This document shows, piece after piece, positions 11,501 to 22,165 of a stretch of DNA of 64,000 nt (within the stretch, counting starts at the first letter, position 1; each line of letters starts with the position of its first letter). Where the stretch lies: positions 1 through 64,000 of the forward strand of contig JAULBX010027716.1 of assembly GCA_032358255.1 (NCBI GenBank), given 5' to 3'. Made by a program: the position numbers and the translations under genes. Origin of the DNA: Heterotrichella gracilis (Eukaryota; Sar; Xanthophyceae; Tribonematales; Xanthonemataceae). The notes beneath the pieces were generated by a model. That model was not told where the DNA came from, searched no databases, and was given only the letters and a program-made list of their open reading frames with translations.

Positions 11501-12075
11501 CATTATGAAACCAGCTGTGTTGGAATGCACTGTCATCAGGCAAACGCATCACAGGTAACATTGCCTGCCTGGAACAGCCACAAGTGGACGCATTGTGAGA
11601 CACCATTATGGTTGCCAAGCGGTGCGGAGGCTGAGTGGTGATGGCATGAGGTTCAACCGTTATTTGTTACCTGGACAGCGCTTGCTTTTGAAACTTGACC
11701 CAGTTGCGAACATAACTTTGGTGCCCCCGACCTGCAGAGTCTTGGAAGCCATAGGTGGCATGCACACCTGCAGCCACACCGGTTCCTTAATTAACGTTGC
11801 TACTGCTGAACCCTTACTACTTTTGACAGTTTGGAAGTTGGCGCAAACCGTCTGCATGGCTCAAGGAGACCAGCAGAAGGTGACAGAAGCAAGCGAAGTG
11901 GCCTGCTAAAAGTATGGTGCCTGATCGCTCACTTACCCTCCCATAGCTGCTCGCTCTCTGCCAACCGCTTGAGTCTCTTGTTGCAGCACATGCAAGCCGC
12001 GATGGTCGAGAAGTTTACGGGCGAGTTGCCCAGGATAGCAAGAACGAGGTGGTCAGGGAGCAATTCCATGTGCAT
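8560..12075 (-). CDS. F-box / leucine-rich-repeat protein
   Basis: Probable substrate adaptor of an SCF ubiquitin ligase. Exons on the minus strand: 12075-11937, 11731-11671, 11311-11223, about 11190-11034, 10873-10631, 10418-10274, 10109-9906 and 8795 to about 8560. The F-box is at the N-terminus (MELLPDHLVLAILGNSP, then CNKRLKRLAESEQLW). LRR segments follow (GPLQTLDLSWCQQQSLDDEA; LPQLHTLDLADCVLS; LTWLDLSHSTAITSDHVAA). Most introns close in phase. The 9906/8795 junction joins codon halves (CGA G / AG CTC) and continues an LRR. The intron 8796-9905 contains the whole DUF4286 gene on the other strand. The link between the third and fourth exons is not resolved: consensus sites there do not keep frame, so a frameshift or missed exon is possible. 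The C-terminus reads into the repeat block and its end is uncertain. Confidence 0.75.
9084..9545 (+). CDS. DUF4286 family protein with N-terminal targeting extension
   Basis: A single-exon gene of 153 codons. The core after about residue 48 (VLYQLTLTVDSDVADSFGSW) followed by the FEVHMPVHRKELAPFAGKVK block resembles the small DUF4286 proteins of bacteria, whose role is unknown. The first ~45 residues are rich in Arg, Ser and Ala without acidic residues, like an organelle transit peptide. I chose the ATG at 9084; the frame is open to 9000 but the extra part is unlike protein. The gene is nested, antisense, in intron 8796-9905 of the F-box/LRR gene. Its C-terminus ends soon after the conserved core, as in bacterial homologues. 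Lack of introns in an intron-rich region suggests retro-insertion or later transfer, but this is inference. Confidence 0.75.
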   Translation: MTPLKLQGLRVHQLLQIARSVNRPGRSSVGARASATRPAARAPVLYQLTLTVDSDVADSFGSWLPKHVQHMLQLEEGNVFHGADIFIEQPIPGEGSVDDNRNYVVQCKCPDSATLQRFFEVHMPVHRKELAPFAGKVKVQRRVLLKQPCVLDR

Positions 12076-12774
12076 GGGTGGGTGCGCGATCTCCAAGTCC
12101 TTGTTGAAACGGCGTACAGCACCTATGTATTTCTCCCGATCTAATCAACGGTGGATTAAAACCCCAGCCATGCCATCACCAACTACCGTGCTGAACAGTG
12201 TTGGGTTCAAACAGCCCATTTGTGGGTATGCAGCACATGGCTGATGAGGTTGAGTCCAGTGCGGTCTGCAGCTGTTCTCAACCTCGATGACAAGTAATAT
12301 GTGCCGTGTTTTTTCGTAACAGCTCCTAACAGGGTCCTGGTCACCTTCGTTTTGCAAAGGCCCACAATGCATGCATGGAAATGCATGCATGCAAGTGCCA
12401 AAGGGGGGTACATATATTGGGTGGAACTCGAAATGTGGGTTGCTAACAAAATCATGAGGCCTTTCTAGAATTTGCCCCTATTATATATTACACCCCATCG
12501 AATTAGCCCACATCCCCTGACTCTCTCCAGAGACTGACCCACTGCACTCGACGGCTGGTAACAACCCCGATACAAAAGCAAGTTCGCACAAAATGCAAGT
12601 CCCGATCAGCGATGCAGCATATATTTTCTGGCAATTCAATTGACGTAGAGCGCGATCCATATCACCCTTGAGTGTTGGAGGCGCAGTTCACTTTTCTATT
12701 GATTGCCAGTCCAGCGAGACGCCAAGGCTGTGGCAGTTTCCCACCTCCTTTTCCTGAGAACCTTGCCAAGCAAT
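12076..12774. other. Divergent intergenic region
   Basis: Between the start of the F-box gene and the next plus-strand gene. It holds the TGCATGCA patch and an AT-rich stretch at 12465-12500. No gene or clear TATA element was recognised. It probably contains both promoters. Confidence 0.4.
12365..12400. repeat. TGCATGCA-rich patch
   Basis: Two clusters of overlapping TGCATGCA/ATGCATGC separated by AAA. The same palindromic word recurs at 9560-9590, 23099-23130, 28000-28035, 36490, 41604-41634 and 62403-62413, always outside coding exons. Confidence 0.6.
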
Positions 12775-14240
12775 ATGATGCGAAAAGTGAGCTCTGCTCC
12801 GAACCTGACTGCATTGGCTGAGCCGCCAAGTTCGGCCAGGTTGCAGCAAGCGGTCTCCAATGCGCCACAAGCCGGAAAGTCGATGTTTGGCCGTCAGAAG
12901 TCAATCACTAGCACGAAGGTATATATGCTCTGGATGTGAACTTGCAAAGCTTGATCTGTGCAATGTTGGTGTGTTAGGTGCGGTTTGCTTCAACCGCATT
13001 CAATTGTGGCTTTTTGTGCTTGCAGGACACGAGCTCGCGGGGCAGCAACGTTGTAGCCAAAGCCTTTGCTTTTGACCTTCAACAGTATATGCCCAACCCA
13101 GGCCAACTGCTTTTTGCTGACACGCTTGTTGCCGAAGCATCTTCCAAGGGTCTACTGGGAGCCGAGTGCTTCATGACTCTGGAGGGAGAGATGCTGAGCG
13201 CCCCATCACTGTTTGGCAACGGCAGCATGGACGGCAGCCAGTCGCCCACCTCCGCCCTGCAGCAGGATGTGGTTCTGCGGGATCTGGCTGCTTGCCTGGC
13301 CGAGCCCCAGCTGGTGGAGGGAAGGGGCGCAGCTGAGATCATACAAGGGCGACTAAACAGCCTGGCAGCTCGAGGAAACGTTGAGGTCCAAATGAGGTAG
13401 GCATTGCCCAGGTTCCTGGCAGCTCCTAAAACTATTGATTACAGTTGGGTCGCGACTGGTGAAGCTTAGCACTTCATATTTTCCTGTGACCTTCGTTGTG
13501 TTGGGCCTCAAGTGTTTTGGCGTGTGTTGTAGGGCCCCTGTCTTGTGTTTTCCTGACCCCCCCAAGTGGCATTGCACCCTGTGAGGATTTAAACCACTTA
13601 TGCTGTTTTTCTTTTACACAGGTATGTTGCTGCTACCAAGCTGGCAGAGGCCACCATGGACCAGGACCAGGAACTGCTGCGGCGGAGGGCACTGAGCCGT
13701 GAAGCACGCTTGAGAAGGTATGTTTTCATAATTTCCATTACTGAGAGAAATTGCATTAGCTTTGCTGCATGTTTGCTGCAATATCTGCTGCAGTGGGTAT
13801 GGGACGTGCATGGTATTGCAATTGTAATAGGACGCGCATTGCATTGCAACTGTCTTGGTTGTATACACCTGCCATACTCACGCCTACCCGCTAGCACAGC
13901 ACCCTACCATATATTCATAGTTTCCTTGGGCTCTAGGAAACGGAGCTATGAGCTTGAGGACCTGGACGACCACCTTCTTGTGGAGCTGCTGTCCCGGTCA
14001 TCCAAGGCGCCGTACACGCCTGCTGTCAGCGAGCCACCATCTGCTGAGCTGCTGCAAGTTGCGTTTGCCTCCATGGACGAGAGCGCAAACAGGTTGCAGC
14101 TGGAGGAAGACCCACTGGCCACATTGATGACCTCCAGTGACGCAGTGTTTGTCAGCCAAGATCCAGATGATGATGCAGCCGTGGTGGGGTCGCTGGTCAG
14201 CGCCAGCGAGCAGCTGCAGGGCACCAATGCACATGCGTGA
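12775..14240 (+). CDS. Unrecognised protein (about 300 aa, four exons)
   Basis: I do not recognise the family. The start at 12775 (MMRKVSSAPNLTALAEPPSS) is the first ATG of the conserved-looking part; an in-frame ATG at 12703 is possible. Exons are 12775-12918, 13026-13396, 13622-13717 and 13937-14240. All introns are GT-AG and phases close (0, 2, 2). The sequence is hydrophilic with no membrane segment. The N-terminus is Ser/Pro/Ala-rich. The middle contains QDVVLRDLAACLAEPQLVEG, then a basic helix RRRALSREARLRRKRSYELE and an acidic C-terminal part (DDHLLVELLSRSSKAPYTPA; SQDPDDDAAVVGSL). A basic region next to acidic helices could suit a regulatory or bZIP-like role, but there is no leucine zipper. 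The gene model is good; the function is unknown. Confidence 0.7.
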
Positions 14241-16017
14241 TTGCCTGCTGGCATTTTCTCTGCAATTCATTCAGTCTAACGCATCGGCGTATGAGCCATA
14301 TCGCATAGTGTGCAATGCTTTTTTAAGCTGCATGCGTCTCATGGCTGTGCGCCCTATAGCATGCGACATAGGTCAGGAAATTAGAGTGTCAAATTATTTC
14401 AAACGTCATTGGGGCAAATGAACACGGTAGTAAACATTTAGTTGTGTTGCATCTGGCAGCAGAAGGTAAACGGCTAGCACGACTGTTTCACAGCTGCTTC
14501 CATTCATAATAAATCAATTCTTTTTGGCAGCCATATGTGGTGTCCGCCTTGCATCAACAGTGACCACTAGCAATGTGATTGATCAGCTAACGATTCTTCA
14601 TTTTTAGAATGTTGTACCACAGTCTGAAATGCACATTGTGCAGGAAAAGTTCATTTTAGCTGGTTCATGCATAGGTTAGGATGTGACGGCTTTCAACAGT
14701 ATTTCGTGGTTGCATGATGCATGCATTGCACTCTAGTCTTCGCACTTTCTACCACTTTTATCATGAATTCCATGATATGTATTGTTTTGGCAGCCATATG
14801 TGGTCATCGCCTTGGTTCAATAGAGATTGCTAGCGCTACAGGCTTGGATAGTCAGCCCACAATTATTCATTCTTCCTGAAGGCGATGGTGTTACCATTGC
14901 TTGATCAATTAATGTCGATATTTGGACAAGTTTGTGGCGTGCAAGAGTGACGGGCCCTGTGGGATAAGCTGGGAATAGGTTATACAATAGTAGGGAAAAT
15001 TGATATTTGGCATGGTAGGAGCCATTTTACCTCCGTTGCCATGCTATGATATGTTGTGTACCTGGTAGATGAGTTTATCATGTTATGTGTAGGAATTACT
15101 TGAATACTGCAGTGCAGCACACGTGTAGCCTAAGCCTACAGTGTCGGCTAAGCGTCAATGTATTCAAGCATTTTTGGAAGACCAGTGGGTAATTACAAGC
15201 TTGGTCCACCGCGCGGACTTGGTCCACAGTGTAGACTGAGTTACTGTCTGTAAATTCAATTATTCGATTATGAGCGTCCCCAACTAGGACGACAAGGATA
15301 GGATATGCCCACTGTGGCAGAGGACAAGCCTCAATTGTCAAGCAATATCAAAAATAAAAACCTGCGGCAACCATGGCAAAGTTCAACCCGGTTGAAAGCC
15401 ACGCTATGCAACACGCAGGCACTGCCGAGCTATAGTTCCATGCAGTAGAGGCTCAGGGAGCCCCCTGCGGCACCTTACAGTGCCCATCGTGCTTGTACAG
15501 GGGGGGCGACCTCATACTGCGGCGGGGCTGCGCAAAACGGGGGTGCACCAGCTCTCTTCCCAATCAATCAGTACCACCAAAAACATAGCTGCATCCTCAG
15601 ACAAGCCAGCTTCAAAAAGATAAGAGTCCGTGTACCAGACTCCAAAACTACTGGCCAGCAGCTACCCATCAGTTCTGTGGAGTTGCTTCAAGGCTACCCT
15701 GCTGCCTCGTTGCACTTTCCTGGCCAGCTCCACCACAGCACCCTGTGCACACCAAGCAAAGTACTACTAATGAACGGCCTCCTAGCCCTCACAGCAGACC
15801 AGCATCCGACAATAGGGCTTCAGCCGCTCGCCTGCCAGACTTCAGGGCCCCTGCGTGACATTTTTACAATTTAAGAGCGCGCTGTCTCATTGAACCTTCC
15901 CCATTTTCAGAACAGTACAGTGCCATAAATTGGCATTTCCCCTTTAGACTAGCGACTGTGGCACAAAGCGTTATAACCGGGGAGCGTCATTGACATGATT
16001 TTTGCCAAGATGCCATG
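14241..16017. other. Long intergenic region with a diverged direct repeat
   Basis: No convincing gene. Two related segments begin with TTGGCAGCCATATGTGG at about 14526-14606 and 14789-14875. Both continue with a similar order of words (CGCCTT, GATTG, ATTCTTCA/ATTATTCATTCTT), so they look like an old tandem duplication. The stretch 15400-15880 lies downstream of the minus-strand FAD gene; a TTACA at 15864-15868 (TGTAA on that strand) is a possible poly(A) signal for it. Confidence 0.5.
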
Positions 16018-18388
16018 TCATGCCAGCGCACCATCAAGTGTTGCTGAATCCCTGTGATCACCACAGACATACAACCCCTTTGACAGCCGCACAGGTCGCA
16101 GCAGGTTTGTTGGCGGGACCTGAATGGCATCAGCGTTGGAATAAGTGATACGTGATTGGGAAACGACACAGATGCTGAATGCGTGACCAGTTTCCTCACC
16201 TGGTTGGGCTGCGCAAAAGGGATGCGGTACAGCTTGAGAGGCGTCCAGTCCTCTACCTCTCGGCCAAACCAGCTGCCAAGCTCTGTTTTGGCTATGTTGA
16301 ACAGCTGAGCATCCGAGTGATTGTCAAGTGTGCCAATGGTGGAGACCGACACCAAGGTCTGCAACACAGCGCAATCCAGTCAGCTTGAACAGCAAATACT
16401 TCCTACACAAAATGCATGTCCTGCACATGAATGCATCAATCAGGTTGCAACAGTCACCCATGGTCATTGATGCAAAGCAGGCCGCTGCACAATGCCTTGG
16501 ATGCACTCCAATCAATCTGCCGTGGCGCCAAGGGATGCATTGGCGTCATGTTATGTGCTGTGCATGTTAAGTGAACGCATTGTCCTGACGTGTAGCAGGC
16601 TCACCTGACCATCTGGGGCGTATGAGGATGCAATTGTCGATGGAAAGCAAGCGTTGTTGACAATCCCTGACCCCTCCCCGTTGAGAAACAAGATGTTCCC
16701 ATAGTTCCCAGGTGCCCTAGGAGCTCTGCATGTCAAGCAAAGCAGTCAGCGTGCAACTAGTGGCCCTGCAAATGAATATGCTTCCCCGGCACCAATGGCA
16801 GTGCAGGCGCAAAGCATAAATGGCTGACTGTTGATTTCACCGTGCCTGGAGCGAGTGTCACTACTCAGCTAGAACCGTTCCGTACTTGTAGTACAAGCAG
16901 CATGTGCCGACGCCAGGGGCAGACTTTGATGCAAGCTCCCCCGCCAGCATGCTCCCAAGGAGCCCCTTTGCAGCGGGTCCATCAGTCGCAACAATGACCC
17001 CTTTGCTGGCTTCCAGCACACTCCCATTCTCCAGTGTGACACTGCCAGGCTTGCCGGCACTTGGGGCCACCACCTTGGTCACCTTCATCCCTGTCAACAG
17101 CGCACAGAAACGCTTACCATTAAAATCTTGCAAATGCATGGCATCGGCAGGATGCATGGTAGGGCCATGATGGATAGCAACGGCTTGTGAAGAACAGGGG
17201 TGTATAGCCTGTGGGTAAAAATACTGGATGCCTTCATGTGACGGCGCGCATGTGACTGCAACCGTAAATGGGTAGCATCCACTACCTGTCAGCACTGAGG
17301 ATGGCGGTAGCTTTGCTTCCAGCTGCTGACTGACTGCTCCGATGCCTTTTGCAGGAAGGCAATTGCTGCCCGTGGCCAGCATCCGCATGACAAATTGCAG
17401 CAGGCGAGAGGAGACAGACAGGCTGCGGTCGAAGAAAATGCCACCAAGGAAGGGGCGGAAAAACCGATCAATGATCTCGTCAGAAAAGCCCTCTTCCTGC
17501 AACAAGGTGGGCACCATCGGCAACCTGGGCACTGGCAAATACAGTGCCATTTTCCATATAACATGCCAATTGTACCATGGAAGTATCTTCTTGTTGATTG
17601 TATACCAGTGCCAGGTGCAGCAAATGCCTTGAAAATGGTATTATTTAAATACAAGCCAAGTATGGCAGTATCAGCGTTCGTGCTACTTGCAGTTGTACCT
17701 TCAGCTTCTCCAGTGTAGTCACTTCATCCCGGACAAGCAGCTCATCCAGCGACCCCAGCAAGCTCTTCAGGCGATACACGCCCACGTTGAGCTTGTCAGC
17801 TGCTGTCCCAATTGGGTTGAAGAGCCCAGAGATGCCGTCAACAAAGTGCCGGAATGGATCTGCAACCCGGTGGAAAGCCCCACCGAACCACACCAGCGCT
17901 CCCGCGTAGAAAGGCTTCAGCTCCAGGGCTTCATAGTCCAGGAGAGCTTGTGCTTCTGCAGGTGGTGGGTTGCGTCAGCTGCAAGGTGTGGCGCTGCCAT
18001 TGCTGTGTGGTACCACTGCCCCACGACGATGTGTAAAGGGTTGCTTGAGATACTTGCCTGGATATGAGGTCAAAAATATCTGAAAACCCCTGTCCAATAG
18101 GAAGCCATCCACAGTATCAGTCCGCACGCGTCCACCCACTGCGTCAGAGGCTTCTACCAGCAGGCAGTTGATCTGCGCCTTGTCAAGGATGCCTGCTGCT
18201 GTCAGCCCTGCAATCCCGCCTCCAACAACAATCACCTCTGCCCTTTGGTTGCTGGCAGCAACAAACAGCCGCTTGCGCCCTGAGCGCTGTGCTTGCCTAG
18301 CTGCACACCACACTGCAGGTGCGAGGCCCCTTTGTTGCTGGTGTGATGTGAAGGGCTTGCGATTGAACGTTGCCTCACAAAAAGCCAT
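16018..18388 (-). CDS. Plastid-type FAD-dependent amine oxidase / phytoene-desaturase-like oxidoreductase
   Basis: A complete seven-exon model: 18388-18058, 17955-17699, 17496-17286, 17090-16886, 16725-16605, 16358-16200 and 16119-16018 (461 aa). The N-terminus is a basic Ser/Ala-rich transit-like peptide of about 50 residues. Then comes the dinucleotide-binding Rossmann motif VIVVGGGIAGLTAAG with the acidic residue and VGGRVRTD, followed by DGFLLDRGFQIFLTSYP. Other family blocks are GALVWFGGAFHRVADPFRH, DRFFRPFLGGIFFDRSLS, NGEGSGIVNNACFPS and the C-terminal FAD motif LSKGLYVCGDHRDSATLDGA. Intron 1 has a GC donor (CCAG/GCAAGT) confirmed by the reading frame. The protein stops right after the last motif and lacks the usual short terminal helix (SGRRAAEAV), so either the C-terminus is shortened or a last small exon was missed. 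The substrate is unknown; cyanobacterial and plant relatives are uncharacterised. Confidence 0.9.
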
Positions 18389-19707
18389 CTTATTCCTTTC
18401 TTCACTAAGGAAACTTGTAGTTCTAGGCCCAAAGGCTTGTGCTCAAGCCAGCATTAGAAACACACGCACATTTGATGCAACCACAGCCAATGCGTAACTT
18501 TACTCAGCTGGGTCAAGGTTTGAAACACATATATAGTCACCAAAAGCTGGTTACTGCCAGAACAAGCCTAGTAAGGCCCGAAGTGAAGGCATCACAATAC
18601 TGGTTGACCGCTCGACCACGTCATGTTCAATGCTGGGCGCAACGAAACACCCCGTCACTGGCTTGGTACCACAGCAGACAGACCCCGACACACCTTACAA
18701 GTTAGCAATGCTTTCTCTTAACGGCACACACCTCCTTCTATCATATGGACGCGCAATACCAGGTATCCATTATGCATGCATGCCTGAGACCCGAGCGCTC
18801 TGTGCGCGCCACGCGTCAGCTGACATGGCGATCGCTGGTTGATCCACGTCACCGTTAGCATGCACTTTTGGCCTTTTGGTTGCTTTTTGGCGCCTCTGTG
18901 GATTTCCTTTTCGTGGCCCCTCTTGGGCAGACTTGCAGGCAAACCCTACTATCACGCCGTATCAGGTAGTAGACATGCATGGATAGCAGCCACAACGTGC
19001 ACTTGCCCCTGCGTATCTACCTTGAGCCAAGACAGTTTCTTTACAGCATACTTGCAAGTTGCAGGCAGTTGTGTTGGGGTCCTTTCGGAACGCCACTGTT
19101 GTATGTCCTTCGGTTCCCATCGCCGACACCAAAACCTGTAGTAGCTTCCCTCCATCCTGTTGGCCTTCTCACCCGTATCTTCAGAGGGTACCGTGCATTG
19201 TGCATGAATGCAGCGCTCTAACGTTTTGCGGCCAAGCGCCAAGGCAGGGTTGGAGAAGGGGCTTGCATCTCCGGCAGTATGCAGGAGCACCAACTGTCGG
19301 GGCACTCGCCTGGTGAAGCAAGGTATCTTCCCCAAACGTCTGCACCACCTGCCACGATGCGACACTGTGTTAAAGCTTGCAAGTGGCAACATGGGGGCCG
19401 GAACTGTCCCTTGACAACAGTTAGAGTTGCATTCAGTGCAGCGGTCGCTGGTGCATGCGCATTCTGCCGAGGCTTCTTTCTGTAGTGCCTTGTGGGGTGA
19501 GATATTTATGGACCACAAGCCCGACACGTTATCCAAACTGAAACCCTCAAGCTGGGGTCGCAATTCCTCTTTCAGAAGGCAGACAGTAGCGCGATTCCAA
19601 TGTGACTACTTGTTTGTCATGTTGTGTGCGCACCAGTACCGCCTGGAAGTGCACTGCGAGGTGGCGCCGGCGTACCCTCGTTCTCACCCCTTTGCCCTCC
19701 TCCACAG
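18389..19707. other. Intergenic region and unresolved 5' part of the CBM20 gene
   Basis: Divergent spacer. Open frames exist on both strands (for example minus 19563-18952) but have no recognisable domain. The first exon of the CBM20 gene probably lies in 19.45-19.70 kb, but no ATG plus donor with the needed phase 1 was convincing. Confidence 0.4.
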
Positions 19708-21571
19708 GGCTGTCACCCTCATCAGGAAGCCTCTTGACCAACTCGCGCGCTTTCCTGGCCACAAAGCTTCAGGTGGGTGTTGTCGCATCGGCCCTGTCCT
19801 CTGTTTGCCAGCTGCAGCCAAACATCCCGACTCTCGTCTCGATACGGTTGTCACGTTGCGAGAGCAGACCTCGTGCCCGTAATGCGTGCTGAGAGGTGGA
19901 ACTCAAGAGGTCGAAACCATAGCCTTTGGCGTGCACGCGCAACACAGTGCCTACCCCTGCATGTTTCTGCCCTGTGTATGCGTGTTACTAAGCGCCCCGT
20001 GTCCCTGCAGGCCACCAGGCAGCCGCACTCGACCAAGGTGGTGGCCTCTGCCGCAGTGGGCACCGCAGTCGGCACCATCACCGCCACTTTCGTTGTGCCT
20101 GAAACCCCTCTCAGCTTTGGCTCCACCTTCAAGGTCATCGGTGCCCAGGAGGCCCTCGGGGCGTGGGACCTCGACATGGCGCCTGCCCTCAGCTGGACCG
20201 AGGGGGACACCTGGGTGGGCGAGGTGCAGCTGCTGCCGGGGCCCTGCGAGTTCAAGGTATGTTGCTTGCTGTGTTTACCTCGCTCTATGACCTGTGCACA
20301 TTGGAGGGGTGCCTTGTGCACTTTGCCAAGTCTGCAGCCACTTGGCAGCTTTACTCATTGTTGTTCACCACTTCTGCGCAGATAGTCAAGTGCCTGGTCG
20401 AAGGTGAAGTCGACTGGGAAGAGGGCAACAACCGCCACATTGCTGCCACCCTGGGCAAGCCGGTGGAGGTCACCTGCCAGTTTGGGCGCTCAAACAGCAC
20501 TGTCGTCCGCTCCTCCCCTCAGGCTAGCTACAGCTCTGGCCCAGCATTCAACAACGGGGTTGTGCCAGCAGTGGCTTTCAACAACGCTGTCGTGGCGCCA
20601 GCAATGCGTGCGTTTGAGGACAGCACTTTTGAGGAGGACATTGCACCCCCACCATCCGCTGCCATGGACTTCCAGGCCCGCTTGGCGGAGGCTCGCCGAA
20701 GGGTGGGGTTGAAGCAGGGCAAGGAGGAAGAAACCACAACAGTGAGTTAGCAACACCATACTTTTGCCTTCCAGGATTCTTCCGTTAGTTTTTGTTCAAG
20801 TGACTTCCAACTGAGTGCCACCGACTTTCTTTTGTGCCTCGACCTTTAATAATTTCCTGTGTTGTTTTCCAGCCTGGGAACCTGGAGCACACGCAGCGCA
20901 AGGTGACCTCCCTCCTGGAACGCCAAGACATGCTCCAAACAAAGATGTACCAGCTGCAGGAAATTGTGGAGGCATCCGACGGCAAAGCACGCGCCATTCA
21001 GCAGGAGATCAAGGCTGCAAGCGCAGCTGTGACCACCCTGCTTGAGAAGCGCAGCCGCCTGCAGGCAAAGATGCAGAAGCTGCAGGAGGTTGTGGAGGTA
21101 AGCATCCCCTGATTAGCTAAATTACCCTGTTGTGAGCCTCTTGCTAGCGCTCCTGCACCCCAAAATCGCTTTGCAAATTCCTTGTTATTTCTTGCTTACA
21201 TGCACCCTAACGTGTCACCAAGGATGTCGTGCAAGGCCTAAAACCATCCTCTAATCGCTGTGCAGGGCTCCGAGGAAATCCAAGCAGCATTGTCCACAGC
21301 AGAGTCCCTTGGTGAAACCGCAATGTTCAGCGGAGCCATGGAGCTGGGTGCGTATCCAAGGCCCACATCGTCTGGCCTGTCCAGCGGCCACTCACCTGCA
21401 GCTGCTGAGCCTGTGCGGGCAACCGCCAGCGTGCTGGTTGCAGCGGCCACCAATGACAGCTCAGCAGCAGACACGGGGATTTCTGGCCGGGTGCCCGCAT
21501 GGCGCAAGTACTTGGACTCCAGTCGCCACAGGTACCAGTACTTGTCAGCTGTTGGACAGGGCAGCGCTTAG
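19708..21571 (+). CDS. CBM20 starch-binding protein with coiled coil
   Basis: Exons 19708-19772, 20011-20256, 20382-20741, 20873-21097 and 21266-21571 join in frame; the start exon is missing. A Ser/Leu/Ala-rich plastid-transit-like segment precedes the CBM20 module (about 20059-20460), with FKVIGAQEALGAWDLDMAPA and DWEEGNNRHI carrying the usual starch-contact Trp residues. A Ser/Asn/Pro-rich linker follows. Then comes a 75-residue coiled coil made of two similar copies (VTSLLERQDMLQTKMYQLQE and VTTLLEKRSRLQAKMQKLQE). The C-terminus contains GRVPAWRKYLDSSRHR. CBM20 followed by coiled coil is also the plan of the Chlamydomonas pyrenoid protein SAGA1, which is much longer. WRKYL resembles the Rubisco-binding motif W-[R/K]-x-x-[L/I/V/A]. 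A role at pyrenoid or stromal starch is inference; it has no glucan hydrolase domain. Confidence 0.8.
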
Positions 21572-22165
21572 AGTTCAGGGCACGGGACTAGCAGGATGGC
21601 GAATCAGAGCAAACAGATGGATTTAACGGCAGATGCCAGGCCCACATTACCGCGGCAAGCAAGTGTTATTCTTCAAATTGGGAAATCTGGGGACCTGGCG
21701 CATTTGCCAGCATTGGTGGTTGACATTCTTGAAATAGCGAGCATGGGTTTGGGAAAGGAGGTGCTGCTGTTTGCATGGTATATTTGACTTGACATTTGGT
21801 GGTAAAAGATACGCAGGGTGGTTGATTTTTTGGGTTGTGGGATTCAGTCGCAGCGATTTTGGGATTTACTGCAGCAATTGGTCTGCAAGAGTCACGAAGT
21901 GAACTCCTCCCATTTTTATACAAGCAATGTTGTGACGTTGTGCGCAAGTTCTTGTCTGGGTTATGGCAAGTGTGCTCGGGTTTCAAACATAGTCAAGCAC
22001 GGAATTCTGTGGTTCTTTGGCGTTGAGGGGTTGCGTTGAATAAGGTGGTTGGCAAACATCTCGGTGTGTATAATAGCTCTTAGACCTCTCTCGTTTTACT
22101 ACTAGACTATTTCTATTACTACATATAATTGATACTCTGTGCAGCAGTTCTGCCTTCCCCTCTGC
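21572..22165. other. Intergenic region
   Basis: 3' flank of the CBM20 gene and of the next minus-strand candidate. No gene or repeat was recognised. Confidence 0.4.

Noticed and set aside
16050-16120. Idea that the FAD gene continues to another exon near 15.4-15.5 kb
   Set aside because: No acceptor followed by the expected terminal motif was found; the stop at 16018 was kept.
18952-19563. Minus-strand frame of 203 codons
   Set aside because: No domain, composition unlike neighbours, and it overlaps the expected 5' region of the CBM20 gene.
20400-20430. DWEEGN in the CBM20 protein as a Rubisco-binding motif
   Set aside because: The residues after Trp are acidic, not R/K; this Trp belongs to the CBM20 starch site.
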